In this document: positions 1 to 10,809 of the stretch, piece after piece
Layout: each line of letters opens with the position of its first letter
Position numbering within the stretch: the stretch's first letter is position 1
Translations under genes and position numbers: made by a program
Assembly (NCBI GenBank): GCA_018873245.2
Contig: JAEMBT020000005.1
Location: 4,202,001-4,266,000, forward strand
DNA length: 64,000 nucleotides
Origin: Archegozetes longisetosus
Taxonomy: Eukaryota; Arthropoda; Arachnida; Sarcoptiformes; Trhypochthoniidae
Reading direction: 5' to 3'
Notes under the pieces: model-generated
Databases searched by the model: none
What the model saw: the letters and a program-made list of their open reading frames with translations, nothing else
What the model was told of the DNA's origin: nothing

Positions 1-170
1 AACTAGAAGGCACTTGCTGTCATTTACCACAAAGTGGGAGTTATTTTGTTTATCTACTTCACTCTTCTTATCTTTTCTCTTCCATTAAGTGTCCATTAGT
101 TCGATCTTTACCAATTTACTCGACAATTTATTAAAGTATTTTTTGGATATCGGTTTAAGTTAATTGGAAA

Positions 171-1210
171 ATGAGTGGAAAGGATAGAATCAATATATTT
201 CCATCAAGAATGTAATCAAAATATTACTTATTCTCATCTATTTATTCAATAACTGATTGTACCTAAAATGTTGATTTATTAATTGATTAATATTTAAATG
301 TGTTTAAAAGGGCTCAGACTCTGATGAAGGGAAGACTAAAGGGTGCACAAAAGGGCCACTCTTTGCTTAAGAAAAAGGCAGATGCCTTGCAGTTGAGGTT
401 CAGACAAATACTTAAGAAAATTGTTGAGGTATTCGCTCGATTGTCAAATTTCGATTCAATTATTATTAATTGATTTACTATCTAATGAAAGACCAAGTCG
501 TTGATGGGCGAAGTCATGAAAGAAGCTTCATTTAGTTTGGCAGAAGCTAAGTTCACAGTCGGTAGTGATTTCAATGCTATTGTCCTCCAAAATGTCACCA
601 AAGCACAGATTAAGGTCTCATTACTTTTGTTGTCATTCGTCTCGATTAGAACTGGTTTAATATTTGTGTCAAATTTCAGGTTAAATGCAAGAAAGACAAC
701 GTGGCTGGAGTTACGCTACCGGTGTTTGAGTGCTATCAAGACGGAAGTGATGTACATGAATTTGCTGGTTTGGCCAGAGGTGGTCAACAGTTGGCGAAGC
801 TGAAGAAAAACTATGCACGAGCTGTTCAGCTATTGGTCGATTTGGCTTCACTTCAAACTAGCTTTATAACATTGGATGAAGTGATTAAGGTTAGCACTTG
901 TTTATTAAAATACAAATATTAGTACTCATACCAAACCAATCTTTTTGACAATTAGGTGACTAATCGTAGAGTTAACGCTCTCGAACATGTCGTTATCCCT
1001 AAAATCGAACGAACGTTAGCTTATATTACATCAGAACTCGATGAAAGAGAAAGAGAAGAATTTTATAGATTGAAAAAAATTCAGGAAAAGAAAAAGAAGA
1101 TAAGAGAAGCTTCAGAAAAGCTAAAACAGGCCCGGAAAGCAAAAGGAATCGATGTTGAAACCGGACCCAATCTGTTGGAGGACCAGCATGACGAAGACTT
1201 ACTGTTCTAA
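171..1210 (+). CDS. ATP6V1D: V-type proton ATPase subunit D
   Basis: This is the central-stalk (rotor) subunit of the cytosolic V1 sector. It couples ATP hydrolysis in the A3B3 head to proton pumping across endosomal, lysosomal and secretory membranes. Five exons join in frame: 171-211, 311-428, 492-614, 680-889 and 956-1210, with GT-AG introns of 99, 63, 65 and 66 nt. They give 248 aa, against about 247 aa in vertebrates. The start [14 protein letters not shown] is the family N-terminus. The first intron splits the Met codon before [22 protein letters not shown]. The rest follows the family without gaps: [20 protein letters not shown], the long antiparallel coiled-coil helices, [19 protein letters not shown] near residues 165-185, and a basic coiled tail ending EDLLF. 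No coding sequence was recognised in the 170 bases upstream. Family identity is certain; the exact splice sites are by inspection. Confidence 0.97.
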
Positions 1211-2085
1211 GCCTCAAATTATGGTTATCATCAAGCCATAATTTGTTGATGACATATTTATTCCAGAAATACGGTCTTTGTTATTAGTTTTAAACTTTTA
1301 CTTCAAGATTCCATTCAAATGTGGATTTAGGATAAAAATGTTTGCTCTAACTGTCGATTATATGCAATCAAGAGAAATTGATTCAATAATCGCATTTATT
1401 GCAGAATAGATTTATTTTTAATTTTGAAATCTTTTTCATGTGATATACTGTAGCAATTGTTCAATGGGAAGCTTTAAATTTTATTCAGATTTGTTAATTG
1501 AGTATTGTTTCATTGAATTTAATATTCAGTGCACATCATATCTGTGCATAATATCATTTAATCCATAATGAATTTCTAATTATAAAGACTTAACTCAATA
1601 AATATTAGTTATGAATTAGAATATCAACAGATTAAAATTTATCAATTGTTTTATCACTTAACATTTGCCTAAACAATAATCGGTAATTTTTAATGTGATT
1701 AAATGGACAAAATTTATTTAAATTGAGAAATTACAAACTTTCAATTTATATAATAGACAGATTAGAAAACAAATCATTTACGAACCATCTTAAAGTTATT
1801 ATTTGGATTTAAAATACTTTTACCAATTGAATTCAAATCACCGTTGAGTCAATGGTGGAAATGAAATTCATCTATCATCCAAATCTGAAAAAATTAGTTC
1901 GTAATATTGTGAGGTAAACATTTGAGAAATATTCAAAAAGTTATGCGAGCGTCGACTAATAAGAAATTTAGCAACAGTATAACATTATATCAAGAAATTT
2001 CATCGAAAAAGTCATTCTTAGGTATATATCTCGATCATTTTTCAGAGCCTTCACAATTATTATAATATTGAGTTTGGATTCAAAC
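1211..2085. other. Non-coding interval
   Basis: AT-rich sequence between the V-ATPase D stop codon and the convergent Gly/His peptide gene. I see no supported exon, RNA gene or organised repeat. It presumably holds the 3' untranslated regions of both flanking genes. Confidence 0.5.
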
Positions 2086-2394
2086 TTAGTCTAAAGATAA
2101 TTCAATTATACCTGTTTCCGAAACCATGCCCGAATCTATGTGGCCAAACCCATGGTGGCCAAACCCATGGTGCCCAAATCCATGGTGACCAAATCCATGG
2201 TGACCAAATCCATGGTGACCAAATCCATGATGTCCGAAGCTATTAGAATTAAACTCTGAATAGTTATCCAAATTGCAAACACTTACAATTAAAATAACTT
2301 ACGGTCGATTAAATCCGAATTGAGCGCTCACCAGCCCAATCAAAATCACATTAATCAATATGAATATTGCAATCGAAACACTAGAATTTCTCAT
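2086..2394 (-). CDS. Secreted Gly/His-repeat protein
   Basis: Two exons on the minus strand, 2394-2303 and 2239-2086, separated by a 63-nt GTAAGT...AATAG intron, give a predicted protein of 81 aa. Exon 1 encodes a signal peptide (MRNSSV, then a hydrophobic run ILINVILIGLVSA, cleavage likely after LVSA) followed by QFGFNRP. Exon 2 opens directly into six tandem FGHHG units and ends in a non-repetitive tail, GHIDSGMVSETGIIELSLD. The acceptor at 2241-2240 was chosen because it is the only one I found that keeps the repeat frame; the nearer CAG acceptor gives an immediate stop. Short Gly-rich secreted proteins of arthropods include cuticle, silk-like and antimicrobial peptides. The paired His residues could bind Cu or Zn ions. 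No specific function can be assigned. The DNA repeats are near-identical, so the array is young or homogenised. Confidence 0.6.
2143..2239 (-). repeat. 15-bp coding minisatellite (FGHHG)
   Basis: Six near-identical 15-bp units, each encoding Phe-Gly-His-His-Gly, lie head to tail at the start of exon 2 of the secreted Gly/His protein. The 15-bp period keeps the frame, so copy-number changes lengthen or shorten the protein without breaking it. Confidence 0.85.
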
Positions 2395-2640
2395 GTTTTT
2401 GAAAAATCTATCGAAAAGTCTTAAACAAGTTATTAGCTCAACTGTCTTTTATAGTAAAGGCCAAGATTTGTGGGACAGAGATTGGACCTTAAATACTGAG
2501 GTTTCCCTTTTATTAGTTCCTTTAAATAGAAGTATTTAAAGCCTCACTGGAATTTCCAAAATCGAAACCCATTGGGAGAGAGAGAGGGAGAGATGGTCAA
2601 GATTGCAACATTGACCAAAGGCTAGTTCTCAGCTATTCTT

Positions 2641-3480
2641 AAAAAGGCTAGACTTCGAAATGGCTAATTTCATAATGTCTAATTTCATAATGGCTAATTT
2701 CAGAATGGCTAATCCCTATTTTGAATCCCCTAATAACTGATTGTCTGAATGATTATCCCATTTTTCAAATTTAGGAATAACCTAGAAAAAATCTTTTGAA
2801 TTAGTAATATTGAAAATTTAAGCTAAAACAGCGTTTTTAAATTTTTCAAAGAGATCTAAATGAAATTTCACAAATACCAAAGCATTCTCTTAGGACTAAT
2901 ATACGATTTGTTATTTTAAGCCTTACATTTGAGCATCAAAACCTATATGTTAAGACATATATACACATAAGTTTTGATTTCAGCTAATTACTGAACTTTT
3001 AACTAATTTTCATTCATCGAATTGAAGTTAAGCTAAAAGTTTGGTAAACATGAATAGTTGAGTCAGTTTATAAACTGTTAATAATCTAAATAGCCTTCAA
3101 TTTAAAGTGGTGTTCAATACTGCCAGTTTCTTCAAGTTTCCTCAGATAAAGCAGTTAGCTCGTTATTATATTTGTAATTTTAATTAAATGAGATTAATTT
3201 TAACTTTAAAACAATGAAATTAGAATTGCTTTTACTATTCTATGTGCTCTTTTATGCGCTATATTATAATTAGTAGCAGTATAATAGTATACAATACGAT
3301 TACCAGCTAAACTTACTGAACTATTACTCTAATCTATTAAACTTAGTATATTTATACTGATTAAAAAGGGCAAAATCTGCAAATAGAGACAGAAAACAGG
3401 GTTTAGCCAATATGAAATTAGCCATTTAGAAATTAGCCATTCTGAAATTAGCCATTTCTAAGTTTTCCCCTTAAAAATCC
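2641..3480. mobile_element. Inverted-repeat element with 15-bp tandem arms
   Basis: The left arm (about 2656-2722) is four tandem copies of the 15-mer AATGGCTAATTTCAT. The right arm (about 3396-3465) carries the reverse-complement units (TGAAATTAGCCAT). Between them lie about 675 bp of AT-rich sequence with no ORF. Outside the arms, both ends carry a poly-A-flanked CTTAAAAA-like sequence in inverted orientation. This is the shape of a non-autonomous fold-back DNA transposon. A clear target-site duplication was not identified, so the outer limits are approximate. Confidence 0.55.
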
Positions 3481-4677
3481 CGTTCAAAGCGGATAAGTTT
3501 TCTTATTAGGAAAGTACAAACATCTGATAGTGAAAATAGATGCAATCTTTTCTTACTATTTAAAGATTTATCTTATCTTAAATATAGGTGTTTATTCGAT
3601 TTGCAAATGGTTAACTAAAATAAACTTTACAAATACTTGAATTCATGCATTTATTGCTTCTTTGAATATTAGTTTTCCCAAAATATTGTCATTTCAACAG
3701 TCTGAAGATAAATTTCAACATGTTTGCTTCTTTTCAAACATTTAAGATATGACGGAAACTAAAACCTTTATTAACTCAATCTTCGCAACAAAAAGCATTT
3801 CGCTTTGAAAATCAAAATACTACGTAAGCTTATATAAAAATAGCGAAAATTTTTAAGTTAAAAGTTTAAAGAATATTAAAGTAATAGTGAGAATTAAAGC
3901 AAGATTTGAAACATTTTTTGTGACTCAAAATCATCTGATATACAGCAAAATCATAGTAGAAGCCTTAATATAGCAAAACTCATCAACAAAACAATAGTCC
4001 CTAACAATTACATTGAAATAATCATTATATTTTCACTAATTATTTGTTAAAATTAATTTGTGGATAACTTGTATTTTTTGTGCCATACTTCAATCTAAAG
4101 TTATTAATACTGTTAGAACTTTATCACAACTTTAATCAAATCTCTGTTACTCAAGTCATAAAAAAGTAATTATAGAAATCTTTAATTAAAACATGGCTTT
4201 GAAAAGTTGCTAAAATTATATTTTGAACAATTTTGAAAGTAGTTCATTAACGAAAAAGATATTGTCAAAGAGTTTCGAGACGGTTTGAAACTTTCCACTC
4301 ATTTCTAAGTTGAGTATTGAAAACGCTCTCAATAGGTATCGACAATCGAAAACTTGTTTGGATTGCATCAGAAATCGATGACATGTTGTATTGTTTTGAA
4401 TTGAAGTAAATGTGCGTTTATTTAACTTTACTCAAATCATAATAATCCGTTTATTAATCAAAAGTAAGTTACAATCGTTTAACTCAAATTTTATTTAATA
4501 AATTTGAATAAATTCTAACAAAATAATATTAAATATTTTTATTATAATAAATAAATTTTAAAATAAATTTGAAGCGAACGTACAAAAGACATAAAAAAAT
4601 AATATTTAATTTAAATGATGAGAATTGAAATTAAATAATTGAAAAGACGATTTAGCGGCAACACACCAAACAGAAGA
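3481..4677. other. Non-coding interval
   Basis: Very AT-rich sequence with no supported gene. It lies downstream of the eclosion-hormone-like gene, which is transcribed toward it, and should contain that gene's 3' untranslated region near its right end. Confidence 0.5.
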
Positions 4678-5001
4678 TTAGTTAGAGTGAAGGTTTAATC
4701 TCTTATTCTTCCTCCTAATAAACTTGTGATTGAAGAACTTGAGAGAATTGCAGTCAGGATCAATGATGCGTGGATTAGTTTTATATCGGAGACACTTTTT
4801 GGCACATTTTTCTCCATTATAGAGACCGACTTCCCACTGACGGACACAAAGCGCACAATTATGAAGACATAAATACATCTTATTATTGCTATGAGTATTA
4901 ATTGTCTCTAAAGCCAACCCGTAGTTCATTAGCAAGACTGATATCAATACCACTATTATCGTATGCCTCATCATATTATTCATTTTGAGATCGATTCTCA
5001 T
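4678..5001 (-). CDS. Eh: Eclosion-hormone-like neuropeptide
   Basis: This is a secreted peptide hormone of the eclosion hormone family. In insects these act through a membrane guanylyl cyclase on ecdysis-triggering and CCAP-cell circuits at moulting. A signal peptide (about MMRHTIIVVLISVLLMNYGLAL) is followed by a cysteine core of C-x3-C-x2-C-x13-C-x3-C-x13-C. This includes CLHNCALC, GLYNGEKCAKKC and an acidic-proline DPDC, the order and spacing class of insect eclosion hormone. A basic tail follows. Translation could begin at 5001 (MRIDLK) or 4983 (MNNMM). A typical acceptor (TTTCAG) ends at 5004, just upstream, so a 5' untranslated exon probably lies further right. The segment between Cys5 and Cys6 is longer than in moths. 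Chelicerates often carry several divergent EH-like genes, so orthology to one particular EH is not established. Confidence 0.75.
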   Translation of the reverse strand: MRIDLKMNNMMRHTIIVVLISVLLMNYGLALETINTHSNNKMYLCLHNCALCVRQWEVGLYNGEKCAKKCLRYKTNPRIIDPDCNSLKFFNHKFIRRKNKRLNLHSN

Positions 5002-5013
5002 CTCTGAAATCAA

Positions 5014-5792
5014 TAAAAAACGTTTAACTTATGATTCAAGAAGAATTGCGAAGTTTTTAAGAAGTTTTCTTCGAAATAATACACTAGTTCTTACCTCAAA
5101 TAAGGAAAAAAGAGTTGTTTTATTTAGTACGAGTCCGTATTTTTCTGAGCGGTTGCTTATTATTATTTCTCATTTGATTTAATTCCAAATAAATTATCAT
5201 AAATTTGTGAACGCGTTAAACAATTTAAATGCTAGTCAGAGCGTCCTAATATTCAAAGATCGAAGCTCAAATGTTAGCATAAAGAGATAGAGACGAAAAG
5301 GTGATATGTGTAATATCAATATATATATGAATTAGATTGAGTTTGTATTTGATGGAAGCTATGGAAAGCTATGAAAACTAAAAGTTATGAAAACTATGAA
5401 AATATAATGAGAAACTGATATATTTGACTTATATATATACTTACAGAGGTGGAGAGCAAGAAAAGTAAAAGTTTGATCACACGGCATTGATGGCAATGAA
5501 AGTGGAGAGAAAGTAAATCATCATTTAGGCCAAGGAGTCAGTAGAGAAAACCTTGTCCTTGTGTTAGCAAGACTTTTCCGGATCATTGCTGTAGCACAAC
5601 TACTGGATAACAGAATAGACGATAAATATAAATAAAACATTTACGTGAAAGATCGCACAATTTTTCAAATACCTTGTATTCACTCGAGGGTTACGATAGG
5701 TTATCGATATTCTAACTCAGTTTGGCTTTTGGCTATTTTCCACAATGTCCTCAATAAGTCAATGCCATTTCGGTTGAGTCTTATTTTAGAAC
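5014..5792. other. Intergenic region between divergent genes
   Basis: Probable shared promoter region of the eclosion-hormone-like gene (leftward) and TRNT1 (rightward). It contains an imperfect purine-rich tandem stretch (GGAAGCTATG/GAAAACTATG-like units, about 5353-5402). No core-promoter element can be named with confidence. Confidence 0.4.
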
Positions 5793-7499
5793 ATGATTTA
5801 CTTCAATATAGTTCGCAAATTTTGTACTTTCGCATCGATTCAATTGAAAACTGCAACCAATGCTAAATTAGTTAAGACAATGTTGTCTCGAAACTCACAG
5901 TCATTTATGATCTTCGAAAAGATAACCAAAATACCAGAAATCAAAGAACTTGAAAATATATTCACGAGCGCTGGATATGAACTGGTATTTGACTTATGAA
6001 ACTTTGAATCTTAATTTGAAATGATTTGTGAAATAGAGATTTGTTGATATTGATAGCGCATTGCTGGCGGTGCAGTTCGTGATCTCTTATGTGGTATTCA
6101 ACCAAACGATTTGGATTTTGCTACCAATGCGACTCCAAACCAAATGATTCATATCATGGGGTATTTCTAGAACAATGCAATACTTAATTTTATTACATTA
6201 ACTTTATACTAATCCTAATCCTGTTTAGAGACAAGGCTAATATACGACTAATAACCACACCTGCAGGTTAGACAAAGAAAGTTATTTCCCAGAATCTGAT
6301 CAAGTGATCATCACATTAATTAATTTTGAAGGTGAACGACATGGCACTGTCACGGCCCGAATCAATGACAAACATCAATTCGAAATAACGACTTTACGCA
6401 TTGATAAACTTACTGATGGAAGACATGCAGAAGTCGTCTTTGTTAATGACTGGAAAATAGGTCTATTAATCATCTTTTTTGTTGATTTTGTTGACTTTGA
6501 CTTTGATGACCACAAAAACTAATGAATTGATATTTTTTCTTCCGTTTAGATGCTTCTCGTCGCGATTTGACTATTAATTCTATGTTCCTTGGATTGGACG
6601 GTACTTTATATGATTATTTTGATGGTGCAAATGACCTGAAGAATAACAACATTCGATTTGTTGGCGATCCAGAAGCGCGAATCAGAGAGGATTATCTGAG
6701 AATTTTCCGTTATTTTCGATTTCACTGTCGATATGGTTGTACTGCAAAACATGATAAACAGATTTTGACCACCATAAAAAACAATTGCGAAGGTTTGACT
6801 CGTATTAGTGGTGAAAGAATTTGGTCTGAAATGAAGAGAATATTGACTCTGACTCAATGCGAAGACGTTGTTAAGGTTATGTTCAATGAAATAAGAATTG
6901 GGAAATATCTTGGATTCAAGAAAAATCCAAATGTAGTCAATGCTAATGAAACTGTTGAAGATATTGAATACTGTCGTGATTTGAATGAGTTCCACGAAGT
7001 GCTTTCAAGGCTTAAAAATGCTGTCGATAAACGACTGATTGATTGTTGGGAATCGTCGACTCTATTTTCTTCTATTATTACAGATAGTGATGAGTTGATA
7101 AGTGTTAGCTCTAGACTTAAACTTTCAAATATTGAAAAAGAGACAATACTTTATATAATTGCAAATCGTGCTGAGTTTTCATCAATAGATTTGGCCACAT
7201 TGCAAACTCAATTGGCTCTCGCACCCAAACCTAATCAAAATAATATGAGGAGATATATAATCGAGTGTTTGAAATATAGTGGTCTCTTCTCTCAAGTCGA
7301 ACTTATTTCCAATTGGAGAATCCCTGAATTCCCTTTTAGAGGACATTTGATTGGAGGTAGAGTTAAGCGAAGAAGTTTGATAAGTGCTGTTCTCAATGAA
7401 CTTAAATGTATTTGGGCTAAAAGTGATTTTAAGATGACCGAAAGTGATCTCATGTTAGAGTTGGACAAAATTTTGAAAGATGAAAAGTATAAACCGTAA
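5793..7499 (+). CDS. TRNT1: CCA tRNA nucleotidyltransferase 1
   Basis: Template-independent polymerase that adds and repairs the 3' CCA end of cytosolic and mitochondrial tRNAs. Five exons: 5793-5984, 6057-6160, 6229-6266, 6332-6460 and 6550-7499, giving 470 aa. The first 35 or so residues are basic with few acids, consistent with a mitochondrial targeting peptide. Class II nucleotidyltransferase motifs appear in order: GGAVRDLL with catalytic DLDFAT (motif A), the [20 protein letters not shown] block, RRDLTINSM (motif B), DYFDGANDL (motif C) and [12 protein letters not shown] (motif D). The third exon is only 38 nt and its 65-nt downstream intron ends in TTTTGAAG. This junction restores alignment to animal TRNT1; reading straight on from about 6304 would add unrelated residues. 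A polyadenylation-type AATAAA lies at 7523. The C-terminus is somewhat longer than in the human enzyme (434 aa). Confidence 0.95.
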
Positions 7500-8367
7500 T
7501 CATATTTAAATAGAATTTGTGAAATAAAAATATTTGAATCAACTTTTGACTTTGCCTAACTTTGTGTATATCATACTGTAATCAATATAATATGCAGCAG
7601 TATATGACTATATGAATTCCTTTTCGTTTACTTGACATTTAAATTGAAAGTAATATCAGATAATTGTATTAATATAATGGTTATACAGTGATTCTCGCTT
7701 ATGGTGAACAACTGTCCAACTAAAAGCGTCCACTATTAGTAGAATTGACTATTTTTATAGCCATACATTAACTTTATAGTTATACCGTTCTGTTGAACCA
7801 ACAATTCTTATTGAATTATTCCTAATAAAATTGAAAAAACAAATTTATAAGATTGTGATAAGATTGATTTTTGATGTGTTAATATTCGCAAACTAGTTTT
7901 CTTATAGAAGTCGTCTCTCAGTTGTAGTTAATAGCTACTGAACTAGTTTAATAACTATCTTCAAGGTTTGGCATGTTTATAACGATTTCTGAAACTTTTG
8001 CTGAGCCACATATCGCGTGGAAGCTAATGATAAATATTGTCTAAATGTGTTTTGGGAGAGAGTTAGCAAAAAATGAATAAAAATATTTACTACATATTAT
8101 TTATTAGAGGTTAATATATAGTAAATTACACTCTATTAAAAACGTTTTATTGCCACTAAAGATACTAAAAAACGACTAATATCTTTATAACGGTATGAAA
8201 CACAACAAATGAGCTTTTAAACGATTTATAAAATTGCCTTTCCTTTCTTCTACATTCAAAACAAATTACTAAAATTCCTTCTCAATCGTATCAATGCTTT
8301 CAAACTCTAAAACAACTTTCTGATCAGGTTGGGTAAAACTGTTTTCAATCACTTGTAAAATGTTCTT
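7500..8367. other. Intergenic interval between convergent genes
   Basis: AT-rich 3' region between TRNT1 and the TRM9-family gene. A TACAGTGATTCTCGCTTATG-like stretch at about 7684 resembles the end of a pogo/Tigger-type element, but I found no partner inverted repeat nearby. Nothing else is supported. Confidence 0.4.
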
Positions 8368-8446
8368 AAATGGTCCGCAAAACGGTCTCAAATGGTCCGC
8401 AAAACAGTCCCGAGTAGTCCATAAAACCGTCTCAGATGGTCCAAAC
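8368..8446. repeat. 22-bp tandem repeat, about 3.6 copies
   Basis: Units at 8368-8389, 8390-8411 and 8412-8433 plus a partial fourth, based on AAATGGTCCGCAAAACGGTC. The array overlaps the stop codon of the TRM9-family gene, so the last coding residues lie in the degenerate end unit and the rest is 3' untranslated. Confidence 0.8.
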
Positions 8447-10809
8447 ATGAACTTTTTCGACAACCACACACCAAGAGGTAGCCCTTTCATTATAGTAGGA
8501 ATTGATGACATGTAAGTCTTGTATATTTTGTTCAATAAGTTGTTCCAACTCTCCACTACGAAAGACATGAAAATAACGGTGTAACGTAGTTGGGGGCGAA
8601 GGTGTGGAGGATTGCTGATCAGACTCAGGTTTTTCTGTGGATTTAGTGACTTCAGTAACTGAGGAGGCACTTGTGTCATCTTCAGATGTATGTTGGCCAA
8701 CTATTTCCTCGCAACACGCGTCATCATCTGTCGATGAACTCAAGTAGTCCTGATCGAAATCAGCGAAAGTGTCGCTATTGTTGATCGGATCAGTGACACT
8801 CTGTCGAGTACTCCTGTTGGCCGGTATTATTGTCACGAATGATTCTTCGCTGTCAATACTCATTTGTTGGTGATGTGTCATATGATTGACTCGATTGACG
8901 CCAATGTTAGGACTAGCAGAGAATCTTCGGGGCTGTTCGTTCTGAGCCTTTGGTACTTCTGGCTGATAATCAGCGCTAAAACTTCTTTGTCTCAAAAGCT
9001 TTTTGGGAAATTTATTGCATGCGTTTTGTGGCACTGATTCACTATAAATCTTGTCATTCATTTCTTCTCGTTCTAATAGAACTTCATTCTCGTTCTCTTC
9101 GATTTGTTCGACTTTTCTGCTTTGGTTCTCTTGGATTGATTCCACATTTTTGCTCTGATCAGAACTGGTTGTGGGATTTGAGCGTTTATCTTGTGAATCA
9201 GTTGAATTACTTGCTAAGGGAGATTCAGAAATTGGTCTAGATTCAAGAATCAGCTTGGATTCAAGAATCGGTTTGGGTTCAAAATCGGTTTGGATTCTGA
9301 AATCAACTTGGATTCCGGAATCTGTTTGGATTCTGAAATCGGTTTGTTTAGAGTTTGATTCTTGCTGAGAAATGTGATCGGATGTAATTCTAATAGTTTT
9401 GGTTTGTTTTTAAGAGTACGATTGCATTTGGATGACACTTCACAAGCTCCTGATTCGTTCAAAGTGTAAAGTTCTGGCATTGAGTAATAGGCTACAAGTC
9501 TAGTTCCCGTTGCGTCCAAACTCGCTTGCCTTGACTCAAGAGAATCAGATGAAAACGATTTCTGCAAAACTTTAACTAATCCTTCCTTCTTTTGAATATT
9601 CTTGTCATTGGAATCTTTCTTAACTTCTAAATCTGATTGATTGCGATCTGAACTGAGTTTAGTGATAAAGGTTTGCAAACCGATAATGTTATTCCGATTG
9701 ATTATACCTTGACTGGGGTTTGGTTTGCTATCGCGTCTGAAATTAATCGGTAAACTGAATCTATGCTGCGACAGTTTTCGCTGTAAGAACCCATTTCTTT
9801 TGTTTGGTTCGTTGTTGATGTTGTGCTTTGACTTGAATTGAAACTGAAACGAGATTATGTGCTCTTTTATTATTGATAATAATGACGAACTGTTGATTAG
9901 TTTAGAATTGCCATTATTGACTGATCTATTCTCTGAGTTAATCGTAGACTCAATTGGACTGTCGACATTAGTGCTAAAAGATTCATCTTCATCGATATTT
10001 CTCAACTCGATAGGAAACTCTTCTTTAGAAACAGAAGAGCTGGTGGTAGATTTATTATAACTGGTTCTCCTAGAGTGCAAAGTTCCAGTGAGAGTGAATC
10101 GCTGGAGAGCTTTGCGAACGAAACTATAACAACTACCGAATTCGGAAGTGGGACTATTGCATGATTCATACATTGTGGTTCCATAGTTTGAATTGCTATA
10201 ACTGCTACTACTGTTTGAATCACTTTCTGTTGAATCACTGCCAACTTGAACTTTCTGCTGAAATTCTGACAATTTTATCAACACGTCTTGTGACTCTAGT
10301 TCTCTTCCTAAAACTGGTCCACTTGTCACTGTTAGCAAAAGCTTTCCTCCAATCTTCAAAGTTCTTGTCATTTCTCTCAAAGCTCTGATTCTTCGTTCAA
10401 CAGTTGAGACGTGATGCAAAACACCGCAACACAAAACACCATCAAATAAGTCATCACGAAATGGTAAATACATAACATCTCCAGTGATTTGCTGCTTATC
10501 TCCACAATAACTTGTTTTGTATTTGATCAGGTCGTTGAAGAACCACTCGCAACATCTTTCGAGTCCTATTATGACAATATCTGGTTTAAGATTCAAATAT
10601 TTTCCATCACTACATCCAACGTCGAGAAGAATGCTTCCCATTTCGAATTCTTCAAAAAGAAACTCTTTTACGTGTGATCTAACCGGCGAACAGGAAGATG
10701 TATTGATTGCGATCACTGAATAGACATCGTGAACATATGCCTGTTCTAATGCTAGCGATCGCGAAGAACCAGTCAGTCTTTTACCAAATTTGTGGCTCTC
10801 TTTTGTCAT
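8432..10809 (-). CDS. TRMT9B: TRM9-family tRNA methyltransferase (apparent frameshift)
   Basis: SAM-dependent methyltransferase related to yeast Trm9, the ALKBH8 methyltransferase domain and animal TRMT9B. Relatives complete mcm5U-type wobble-uridine modifications. Intronless. Translation from 10809 gives a class I fold: LLDVGCSDGKY (motif I, residues 61-71), IIGLERC, a TGDVMYLPFRDDLFDGVLC block (about 109-127), then GVLHH and LKIGGKLLLTV. A long Ser-rich disordered region follows. The frame stops after 519 codons inside a short KPISES-type repeat, at 9250. The neighbouring frame then carries the same repeat on and ends with the conserved family C-terminus (LHRYFHVFRSGELEQLIEQN ... SWCVVVEKVHVWTI). 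One missing base in the A run at 9281-9284 explains the break. I therefore annotate one gene of roughly 790 codons. Either this is an assembly or sequencing error, or a real truncating allele. The choice of TRMT9B over other TRM9 relatives rests on the long Ser-rich insert. Confidence 0.85.
9234..9354 (-). repeat. Degenerate coding repeat (KPISES type)
   Basis: About seven imperfect units, each 15-18 bp, based on GGATTCNGAAATCGGTTTG on the plus strand. They encode (K/R)-(P/Q/L)-I-(S/P/L)-E-S within the disordered part of the TRM9-family protein. The apparent 1-nt frame break lies inside this array. Confidence 0.7.

Noticed and set aside
6304..6522. Plus-strand open frame of about 70 codons starting before the GERHGT block of TRNT1
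   Set aside because: Its first part is intron. Using it would require a 26-nt intron or an unexplained insertion; the 65-nt intron ending at 6331 aligns with the family.
8269..8700. 143-codon minus-strand open frame overlapping the 3' end of the methyltransferase gene
   Set aside because: It overlaps the family-conserved C-terminal frame and part of it is translated 22-bp tandem repeat, so it is a shadow frame.
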